Origin: Streptomyces sp. NRRL F-6131
GTDB lineage: Bacteria > Actinomycetota > Actinomycetes > Streptomycetales > Streptomycetaceae
Length of the DNA stretch: 64,000 nt
Direction of reading: 5' to 3'
Assembly (NCBI GenBank): GCA_000719695.1
Contig: JOHN01000017.1
Span: 208,516 to 272,515, forward strand
The notes beneath the pieces are model-generated. The model made no database searches and was not told the DNA's origin. It worked only from the letters and a program-made list of their open reading frames with translations. The first letter of the stretch is position 1, and each line of letters starts with the position of its first letter. Of the stretch, positions 58,056 through 64,000 are shown one piece after another. A program made the translations under genes and the position numbers.

Positions 58056-59534
58056 ATGGGTGATCTCACGACCGAGCGTTCGAATCCGACCGGCGCCGCC
58101 CCCGTGCTGGTGGCGTCCAACCGGGGACCGGTGTCCTTCGGCACCGCGGACGACGGCACGCTGACCCTCCGCAGAGGCGGCGGCGGCCTGGTCTCCGGGC
58201 TCTCCGCCATCGACGACCCGGACGCCGTCTGGGTCTGCGCCGCGCTGTCCGACGCCGACCGCCGGGCCGCCCGCGAGGCCCCGGACGGCCGCCTCGACCG
58301 GGCCGGCCACGACGTCGGCGGACAGGCCGTCCGGATGCTCGACATCGACCCCGGGACCTTCGCCCGCGCCTACAACGGCATCGCCAACTCGACCCTCTGG
58401 TTCGCCCACCACCTGCTCTGGAACACCCCGACCGCCCCCGCCTTCGACGCCGACTTCCGCACCGAGTGGCAGGCCTACACCGCCTACAACACCGCCTTCG
58501 CCGAGGCCCTCGCCGCCGAGGCGGCCCCCGGCGCCGCCGTCCTGGTGCAGGACTACCACCTCTCGCTCGTCCCGGCGCTGCTCCGCGCGGCCCGCCCCGA
58601 CCTGAGGATCGGCCACTTCTCGCACACCCCCTGGGCGCCGCCCGAGTACCTGCGGCTGCTGCCCGACGACATCGCGGAGGCCGTCCTCACCGGCGTCCTC
58701 GGCGCCGACCGGGCGGGCTTCCTGACCCGCCGCTGGGCGCTCGCCTTCGCCGACTGCTGCGAGCGGATCCTCGGCGCGGAGGTCGACCGCGAGGCGCTCA
58801 CCGTGACACACGCCGGCCGCACCACCGCCCTCGGCGTCCACGGCCTCGGCGCCGACGCCGACTTCCTGCGCGAGCGCGCCCACCGGCCGGACGTCGACGA
58901 GCGGCTGGCCGCCCTGCGCACCGCCGTGGGCGAGCGCCGCACGATCGTCCGGGTCGACCGCACCGAGCTGAGCAAGAACATCGTCCGCGGCTTCCTGGCC
59001 TACCGGCACCTGCTTCGCACCCGCCCCGAGTGGCACGACCGGGTGGTCCACATCGCCTTCGCCTACCCGTCCCGCACCGACCTCGCCGAGTACCGGGCCT
59101 ACACCGACCAGGTGCGGGCGCTCGCCGCGGAGATCGTCGAGGAGTTCGGCACACCGGACTGGCAGCCGCTGATCCTGCACGTGGACGACGACTTCCCGCG
59201 CTCGCTGGCCGCCTACCGGATGGCCGACGTGGCCCTGGTCAACCCGATCCGGGACGGCATGAACCTGGTCGCCAAGGAGGTCCCGGTGGTCTCCGACCGG
59301 GGCTGCGCGCTCGTCCTCTCCCGGGAGGCCGGCGCGCACGCCGAACTCGGCGAGGACGCGCTGAGCGTCAACCCGTACGACATCGTGGCCACCGCCGAGG
59401 CGCTGCACGCCGGGCTCACCATGCCGGCCGGGGAGCGTACCGACCGCACCAAGCGGCTGGCCGCCGCGGCGACGGCGCTGCCGCCCCAGCAGTGGTTCCT
59501 GGACCAGCTCAACGCCCTGCGGCCGGGCGGCTGA
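58056..59534 (+). CDS. otsA: Trehalose-6-phosphate synthase
   Basis: 492 residues. GT20 family: VLVASNRGPVSF, GGGGLVSGLSAI, NSTLWFAHHLLW, AVLVQDYHLSLVPALLR, HFSHTPWAPPEYLRLLP, VDRTELSKNIVRGFLAYRHLL and VALVNPIRDGMNLVAKE. It joins NDP-glucose and glucose-6-phosphate to trehalose-6-phosphate. It follows gpgS by 38 nt. The 3' end overlaps the convergent otsB by 26 nt, so both coding strands share those bases. The C-terminal phosphatase domain of eukaryotic enzymes is absent. Confidence 0.95.
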   Translation: MGDLTTERSNPTGAAPVLVASNRGPVSFGTADDGTLTLRRGGGGLVSGLSAIDDPDAVWVCAALSDADRRAAREAPDGRLDRAGHDVGGQAVRMLDIDPGTFARAYNGIANSTLWFAHHLLWNTPTAPAFDADFRTEWQAYTAYNTAFAEALAAEAAPGAAVLVQDYHLSLVPALLRAARPDLRIGHFSHTPWAPPEYLRLLPDDIAEAVLTGVLGADRAGFLTRRWALAFADCCERILGAEVDREALTVTHAGRTTALGVHGLGADADFLRERAHRPDVDERLAALRTAVGERRTIVRVDRTELSKNIVRGFLAYRHLLRTRPEWHDRVVHIAFAYPSRTDLAEYRAYTDQVRALAAEIVEEFGTPDWQPLILHVDDDFPRSLAAYRMADVALVNPIRDGMNLVAKEVPVVSDRGCALVLSREAGAHAELGEDALSVNPYDIVATAEALHAGLTMPAGERTDRTKRLAAAATALPPQQWFLDQLNALRPGG

Positions 59535-60360
59535 GCTCCTCCCCCAGCGCGCCGAGCAGTTCCACCACGCCGGCCGGGCCCGCGACCACCAGGTCCGCCC
59601 GGTCGGCGAGCTCGCGCACCGGCGCGTCCCCCACCGCGCCGCTGCACACCAGCAGCCCGGCCAGGCCGTCCGCGCGCAGCTTCTCCACCGCCGCGAAGGC
59701 CGGGACGTCCCCCAGGTCGTCGCCCGCGTAGAGGACCGAACGGGCGGCCCGCTCACGCAGCAGCCCGGTGAGCGCCGCCCCCTTGTCCACCCCCGGCGGC
59801 CGCAGCTCCAGCACCAGCCGGCCCGGCTCCACCACCAGGCCGTGGGCGGCCGCCAGCCGCTCCATGGGCACCCTCAGCAGCTCGAACGCGGCCTCCGGCC
59901 CGGCCGCCCGCCGGGTGTGCACGGCCACCGAGCGGCCCTTGTCCTCCACCCAGGTGCCCTCCGGCGCGCCGAGTGCCGCCAGCGCGTCCGGCAGCTCCGC
60001 GCGCACCGCGGCGACCCCCGGGTGCGGCGGCGGCGCGGTCAGCTCGCCGGCCTCCCAGCGCTCCGCGCCGTAGTGGCCGAGCACCACCACCCCGTCGACC
60101 CCGGCGAGTCCGCCGTACTCCACGGCCAGCGCGGCCGGGCGGCCGGTGACCACCGCGACCGTGCCGACGCTCGGCGCCAGCGCGCGCAGCGCGGCCGCCA
60201 CCCCGGGGTGCGCCCGGGCCCGGCTCGGGTCCGCGACGATCGGGGCGAGCGTCCCGTCGAAGTCGAGGGCGATCACGGCGTCACGGGGTGCGGCGAGCAA
60301 CGCCGCCAGCCCCGTACGCCCGGCATCGGTCAACGGTCGCGCAATGTCGGCAAGGCCCAT
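59509..60360 (-). CDS. otsB: Trehalose-6-phosphate phosphatase
   Basis: 283 residues. HAD motifs: ALDFDGTLAPIV (catalytic Asp pair), VVTGRPA, and SVLYAGDDLGDVPAF; DKGAALTGLL supplies the Lys. It makes trehalose from trehalose-6-phosphate. The ATG at 60360 lies 7 nt after TACGGT (60368-60373), leaderless, which settles the choice over an upstream start at 60378. It is convergent with and overlaps otsA by 26 nt, an arrangement in which the two messages could interfere. Confidence 0.95.
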   Translation of the reverse strand: MGLADIARPLTDAGRTGLAALLAAPRDAVIALDFDGTLAPIVADPSRARAHPGVAAALRALAPSVGTVAVVTGRPAALAVEYGGLAGVDGVVVLGHYGAERWEAGELTAPPPHPGVAAVRAELPDALAALGAPEGTWVEDKGRSVAVHTRRAAGPEAAFELLRVPMERLAAAHGLVVEPGRLVLELRPPGVDKGAALTGLLRERAARSVLYAGDDLGDVPAFAAVEKLRADGLAGLLVCSGAVGDAPVRELADRADLVVAGPAGVVELLGALGEELSRPAAGR

Positions 60361-60470
60361 GCCTGGCACCGTACCCACCGGGGCCGGGGGTCACCCGTCG
60401 GGCCGCCGGGCCGGCCGGGCCGGTCGGGCCGGTCGGCTAAGGGGGGCGGGCCCCGCGGGGACGGGCCGGC

Positions 60471-60794
60471 CTACCGCGCCGACCGGCGGGCCTCGCGGAC
60501 CCGGCGCAGCCGGTTGACCAGGACCGGGGCGTGCGCCAGCGCCTCCGGCCGGTCCAGCAGCGCGTTCAGCAGTTGGTAGTACCGGGTGCTGGAGAGCCCC
60601 AGCTCCTCCCGGACGGCCCGCTCCTTGGCACCGGCCGTCCGCCAGCTGCGGCCCTCCAGCGCCAGCACGGCCCGGTCCCGGGCATCCAGCCCGCCCCTGG
60701 CGTCCTGCGCGTCCTGTGCTTCCTGCGCGTCCTGCGTGTCCCGGGTGTCCGACCCGTCCCGCTCCGGCTGCGCCGCTTCCTCGTCCGCGCCCAT
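60471..60794 (-). CDS. DUF3263 protein
   Basis: 107 residues. The N-terminal 35 are a low-complexity Asp/Gln/Ala run (DTRDTQDAQEAQDAQDARG) from a 9-bp DNA repeat (about 60691-60750). The rest, RDRAVLALEGRSWRTAGAKERAVREELGLSSTRYYQLLNALLDRPEALAHAPVLVNRLRRVREARR, is the DUF3263 domain, an HTH-like helical unit found in actinobacteria. The ATG at 60794 has GGAGG about nine nt upstream. Probably DNA-binding; function unknown. Confidence 0.88.
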   Translation of the reverse strand: MGADEEAAQPERDGSDTRDTQDAQEAQDAQDARGGLDARDRAVLALEGRSWRTAGAKERAVREELGLSSTRYYQLLNALLDRPEALAHAPVLVNRLRRVREARRSAR

Positions 60795-60897
60795 CCGGGC
60801 CCACCTCCGCCCATCACTACGGAGTGTCATTCTCCCCCGCGGACCCGACACACCCTGCCCCCTGCGCCGCCCCGGTCCGCCGACTACCGTCGCCCCC

Positions 60898-61251
60898 ATG
60901 ACCAGCAGCTTCCCGACCACCGCCTTCGCCGTGCACGTCCCGACCGCGGAGCTCGAACCCGACCCGCTCGACCCCGCGCAGATCGTCTCCGGCGCCCCCG
61001 AGGTCTCCGGTCTGGTGCTCTCCGAGTCCGCCACCGGCGAGTCGGGCATCTGGCAGATCACGCCGGGGGTGGCCACCGACACCGAGGCGGCGGAGGTCTT
61101 CGTGGTGCTGAGCGGCCGGGCCACCGTCGTGGTCGACGGCGGCCCGGTGCTGGAGCTCGGCCCGGGGGTCTGCGGGGTGTTCCGGGAGGGCGACCGCACC
61201 ACCTGGACCGTCCACGAGACGCTCCGCAAGGTCTACGCGATCACCTACTGA
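60898..61251 (+). CDS. Cupin-domain protein
   Basis: 117 residues. ESGIWQITPGVATDTEAAEVFVVLSGRATVVVDGGPVLELGPGVCGVFREGDRTTWTVHETLRKVYAITY is one cupin barrel of the (S)-ureidoglycine aminohydrolase-like type (DUF861), with Glu and His at metal positions. The ATG follows TACCGT (60885-60890) by 7 nt: leaderless. It lies between the DUF3263 gene and the GlcNAc binding protein; no clear pathway link. Confidence 0.85.
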   Translation: MTSSFPTTAFAVHVPTAELEPDPLDPAQIVSGAPEVSGLVLSESATGESGIWQITPGVATDTEAAEVFVVLSGRATVVVDGGPVLELGPGVCGVFREGDRTTWTVHETLRKVYAITY

Positions 61252-61315
61252 GCCCCCGGGCCCCCGAACCCCTCAGCCCCTGAGCCGCCGAGCCCCGCCC
61301 GCGGCCGGCCCGGAT

Positions 61316-62599
61316 TCACTTGCGGATCCGGGCCGCCTCCTTGACCGCCGCCTGCTGGAGGTCCTCCAGCACCGGCTTGGGCTCGGCGGTCGCGGCCGCG
61401 CCGATGCCGGCCTTGATCCGGTTGGAGACCTCGGCCCAGGCGGGGTCCCCGAAGGGGTAGAAGCTCGCGTTGCCGAGCCCGGCGGCGAACTGCTTGAGGT
61501 CCGCGTGCTTCGGATCCGCGGTCATCGCGTCGAACGCGTCCTGGGTGACCGGCAGCAGGTTGTAGGTCTCGTCGAACTTCAGCTGGTTCTCCTTCGCGTA
61601 GGCGAAGGTCAGGAACTTGCGGATCTCGGCCTTGTGGCCGTTGGCCTTGAACGCCATCATCCAGTCGGCCACCCCGAGGCTGCCGGTCTTCGCCAGGCCG
61701 TCCTTCTTGGGGATCGGGGCCGTGCCGAAGTCGATCTTGCCGTTGGTGGCCATCCGCAGCAGGGTCGGGTGGCCGTTGAGCATCGCCACCTTGCCGGCCG
61801 CGAAGTCGCTGTACACCGGGGTGCGGTTCATCTTCCCGGGTTCGGGGTAGGTCAGACCGGTGGCGACCAGGTTGCTCCGCAGCCAGGTGAAGGTGGCCTG
61901 GTTCTTGTCGCTGTCGATGGTGTAGTTGCCGACGTCGTCGGAGAGGCTGCCGCCGCCGCTCAGTGTCCAGAGCATCGACTCGGCCGGCGCCTCCTCGGGC
62001 CCGAGCGGCAGCCCGTAGGGCGTGACGCCCGGGACCTTGGCCTTGATCTTCTCGGCGGCCGCCTTCAGCTCGTTCCAGGTGGCCGGCGGCTGGGTGATGC
62101 CGGCCTTCTGGAAGATCGCCTTGTTGTAGAAGAGCACCCGGGAGGAGGAGACGAACGGGATGCCGTACTGCGTGCCGAGCACCTGCCCGGCGTGCGAGAA
62201 CGACTCCATGATGTTGGCCTGGGTCTCCAGGGAGAGCACGTCCGAGGCGCTGTACAGCCGGTCGGCGGCGGCCTGGTCGGCGAACCCGCCGGTCTGCAGC
62301 AGGTCGGGCGACTTGCCGCTCTTGACCAGGTCGTCGACCCGCTTGCCGATGTCGGTCCAGCTCGCCACCTCGACGTTCACCTTGATGCCGGGGTTGGCGG
62401 CCTCGAACCGGCGGGCGACGTCGTCCCAGTACAGCTTGGAGCTGGTGTCCGCGCTCTCGCCGTAGTCGGCCGCGACCAGCCGGAGGGTGACCGGGCCGTC
62501 GTTCTGGCCGCCGCAGCCGGTGAGCACGAGGGCTCCGGCGAGGACGCCGGCCGTCGTGACGCCGAACAACCGGGTGGGGGCCTGGGCGCGCCTGTCCAA
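61316..62599 (-). CDS. ABC transporter sugar-binding lipoprotein (GlcNAc locus)
   Basis: 427 residues. Signal peptide with lipobox LVLTGCGG (lipid-anchored Cys about 29), then a solute-binding domain of the MalE/extracellular sugar type (RLVAADYGESADTSSKLYWDDVARRFEAANPGIKV ... GIPFVSSSRVLFYNKAIFQKAGI ... AAGKVAMLNGHPTLL). The start is a TTG at 62599 by frame; no better one is visible and this is uncertain. Transport partners are not in the window. Divergence from nagK-nagA suggests uptake of an amino sugar or chitin oligomer. Confidence 0.88.
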   Translation of the reverse strand: MDRRAQAPTRLFGVTTAGVLAGALVLTGCGGQNDGPVTLRLVAADYGESADTSSKLYWDDVARRFEAANPGIKVNVEVASWTDIGKRVDDLVKSGKSPDLLQTGGFADQAAADRLYSASDVLSLETQANIMESFSHAGQVLGTQYGIPFVSSSRVLFYNKAIFQKAGITQPPATWNELKAAAEKIKAKVPGVTPYGLPLGPEEAPAESMLWTLSGGGSLSDDVGNYTIDSDKNQATFTWLRSNLVATGLTYPEPGKMNRTPVYSDFAAGKVAMLNGHPTLLRMATNGKIDFGTAPIPKKDGLAKTGSLGVADWMMAFKANGHKAEIRKFLTFAYAKENQLKFDETYNLLPVTQDAFDAMTADPKHADLKQFAAGLGNASFYPFGDPAWAEVSNRIKAGIGAAATAEPKPVLEDLQQAAVKEAARIRK

Positions 62600-62753
62600 C
62601 GCGGGTACCGCCTTCGGGGGGATCCTGACTGGGGTGGAACGGACCGGATCGGGGGGAGATCCGGCCGGGGGGAGGCCGCAAGGGTGCCAAACCGGGCGCG
62701 CGGTGGTCCATACCTCTGGGCCCGGAACGCCGGGTAGTTATCGAAGTGCGGGA

Positions 62754-62776
62754 TTTGTTGCACACTGCGCAACAAA
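62754..62776. promoter_or_regulatory. Inverted repeat upstream of the sugar-binding gene
   Basis: TTTGTTGC (62754-62761) and GCAACAAA (62769-62776), perfect 8-bp arms, 7-bp centre, in an AT-rich island 155 bp before the lipoprotein gene. Operator-like. The gap 62600-62950 contains no gene, only this repeat, two dre sites and promoter sequences. Confidence 0.6.
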
Positions 62777-62884
62777 ATCGGCGAATCCGACCTCCCGGAC
62801 CTGCCCCCGGCCCCTCCCGGAAGGGCAGCGAAGGGTTCGCGCAAAGTGCCGCACACCACATGCTTCTGCGACAAAGCTCACCCC

Positions 62885-62900
62885 GTTGGACCAGACCAAT
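62885..62900. promoter_or_regulatory. DasR-responsive element 1 (dre), nagK promoter
   Basis: GTTGGACCAGACCAAT matches the dre consensus ACTGGTCTAGACCACT in 11 of 16 bases, 22 bp (two helical turns) before dre 2. Confidence 0.65.
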
Positions 62901-62906
62901 CCGACA

Positions 62907-62922
62907 ACTGGACTAGACCTCT
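62907..62922. promoter_or_regulatory. DasR-responsive element 2 (dre), nagK promoter
   Basis: ACTGGACTAGACCTCT matches the dre consensus in 14 of 16 bases, 28 bp before the nagK GTG. GlcN-6-P releases DasR from such sites in Streptomyces. Confidence 0.88.
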
Positions 62923-62950
62923 TAGACCGGACCGAGGGAAACTGTCCCCC

Positions 62951-63895
62951 GTGAAGCACGTCATCGCACTCGATGTTGGCGGCACCGGCATGAAGGCCGC
63001 GTTGCTCGCCCAGGACGGCTCCGTGCTGTTCGAAGCACGCCGCCCGACCGGGCGGGAGCACGGCACGGACGCCGTGGTCACCGCCATCCTCGACTTCGCC
63101 GCCGATCTGGCGGACGAGGGCCGCAGCCGGTTCGGCGCCGCGCCCCTGGCGGCGGGCGTCGCCGTCCCGGGGACGATCGACGAACAGCGGGGGATCGCGG
63201 TCTTCTCCGCCAACCTCGGCTGGCGCGATCTGCCCCTGCGCACGCTGATGGGCGAGCGCCTGGCCGGCGGGGACGGCGCGATGCCGGTCGCCCTCGGCCA
63301 CGACGTGCGGTCCGGCGGCCTCGCCGAGGGCCGGCTCGGGGCCGGCCGGGGAGTCGAGCGCTTCCTCTTCGTCGCCCTCGGCACCGGCATCGCCGGCGCC
63401 ATCGGCATCGACGGCCGGATCGAGGCCGGTGCCCACGGCTACGGCGGCGAGATCGGCCACGTGGTGGTCCGCCCCGACGGCCCCGCGTGCGGCTGCGGCG
63501 CCCGCGGCTGCCTGGAGACGCTCGCCTCCGCCTCCGCCGTCTCCCGCGCCTGGGCCGAGGCCGTGGGCGACCCCGACGCCGACGCGGCATCCTGCGCCGT
63601 CGCGGTGGACGCCGGGGACCCGCGCGCGGTCGCGGTCTGGCAGCGCGCGGTGGACGCCCTGGCCGACGGCATCGTCCTCGCCCAGAGCCTGCTGGACCCG
63701 TCCCGGGTGATCGTCGGCGGCGGGCTGGCCGAGGCCGGGGACACCCTCTTCACCCCCCTGCGGGCGGCGGTCACCGAGCGGTTGACCTTCCAGATGCCCC
63801 CCGAGGTGGTACCCGCCATGCTCAAAGACACCGCCGCGTCGCTGGGCGCCGGCCTGCTCGCCTGGGATCTGCTCTCCATGGAGGTGACCGCGTGA
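62951..63895 (+). CDS. nagK: N-acetylglucosamine kinase, ROK family
   Basis: 314 residues from the GTG at 62951 (KHVIALDVGGTGMKAALLAQDG). ROK features: ATP loop ALDVGGTGMK, VAVPGTIDEQRG, LGTGIAGAIGIDG and the zinc motif HGYGGEIGHVVVRPDGPACGCGARGCLE. The GTG is preferred to the distant ATG at 62846, which would place the dre sites in the coding region. It phosphorylates GlcNAc. The stop overlaps the nagA GTG in GTGA. In S. coelicolor the same locus (nagK-nagA) is a known DasR target. Confidence 0.95.
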   Translation: MKHVIALDVGGTGMKAALLAQDGSVLFEARRPTGREHGTDAVVTAILDFAADLADEGRSRFGAAPLAAGVAVPGTIDEQRGIAVFSANLGWRDLPLRTLMGERLAGGDGAMPVALGHDVRSGGLAEGRLGAGRGVERFLFVALGTGIAGAIGIDGRIEAGAHGYGGEIGHVVVRPDGPACGCGARGCLETLASASAVSRAWAEAVGDPDADAASCAVAVDAGDPRAVAVWQRAVDALADGIVLAQSLLDPSRVIVGGGLAEAGDTLFTPLRAAVTERLTFQMPPEVVPAMLKDTAASLGAGLLAWDLLSMEVTA

Positions 63896-64000
63896 CCGCG
63901 GACCGACTCGCACTGTCCGGCGCCCGGCTGGTCCTGCCCGGCGGCGTCGTCGAGGGCGACCGCCTCGCCGTCGAGGGCGACCGGATCACCGGCCTCGGCG
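63892..64000 (+). CDS. nagA: N-acetylglucosamine-6-phosphate deacetylase, N-terminus (window edge)
   Basis: The GTG at 63892 overlaps the nagK stop (GTGA) and opens TADRLALSGARLVLPGGVVEGDRLAVEGDRITGLG, the beta-sandwich start of NagA-type amidohydrolases. The rest lies outside the window. Together with nagK it converts GlcNAc to GlcN-6-P, the ligand that relieves DasR repression. Confidence 0.9.
   Translation, partial: MTADRLALSGARLVLPGGVVEGDRLAVEGDRITGLG

Noticed and set aside
58070..58100. TTCGAATCC reminiscent of a tRNA T-loop
   Set aside because: It lies in the otsA start region with no acceptor stem or other tRNA arms.

Overview
This 64 kb window is very GC-rich and uses codons ending in G or C almost throughout. 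It carries a mycothiol gene (mshA), SenX3/PhoR with PhoU, glucosylglycerate and trehalose synthesis genes, DasR-type operators and many leaderless promoters. This fits the core chromosome of a filamentous actinomycete of the Streptomycetaceae (Streptomyces, Kitasatospora or a relative). I see no insertion sequence, prophage, CRISPR array, tRNA or rRNA.

Left part (1-12.5 kb): a phosphate and primary-metabolism block whose set of neighbours also occurs in Mycobacterium. It holds the PhoR/SenX3 kinase (cut at its catalytic His), a PHO box, phoU, a 58-residue Cys-rich protein, a copper LPMO, gpmA, an MFS exporter, a YbjN protein, mshA, a methyltransferase, a macrodomain protein, a receiver-PP2C phosphatase, a DUF2516 membrane protein, an HbhA-like coiled-coil protein and an XRE regulator with a 20-bp palindrome upstream.

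Middle part (12.6-36.9 kb): mostly regulators paired with the genes they probably control. A MerR regulator is fused to sliding-clamp domains and has a MerR-style promoter and an internal start. Then come YceI, LysR/MFS, a TARG1-like macrodomain protein, TetR, an Eis-like acetyltransferase, an NlpC/P60 hydrolase, a ThrE-type exporter, DedA, a small secreted Asn/Gly-rich protein, a double-TetR regulator divergent from an acyl-CoA dehydrogenase, TetR/MFS with two inverted operators, TatA and a potassium channel.

Right part (37-52 kb): a helicase-associated protein, an XPB helicase and HelD/HelR form a nucleic-acid-transaction block. CutC follows, with a DasR-like site over its start codon. Next are a PadR-membrane protein pair, a frameshifted HD-domain gene and a MacB-like ABC exporter that shares a short motif with the PadR promoter.

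End (52-64 kb): groEL under a perfect CIRCE element, a cold-shock gene that has lost its last third, a CysO-like sulfur carrier, thrC behind a SAM-I (S-box) riboswitch, gpgS-otsA facing otsB (compatible solutes), a DUF3263 protein, a cupin, and the GlcNAc locus: a sugar-binding lipoprotein divergent from nagK-nagA with two dre sites.

About a dozen genes begin 6-7 nt after a TANNNT hexamer with no Shine-Dalgarno sequence, the signature of leaderless mRNA. I used this to fix several starts. All gene calls come from reading translations by eye; no database search was possible.
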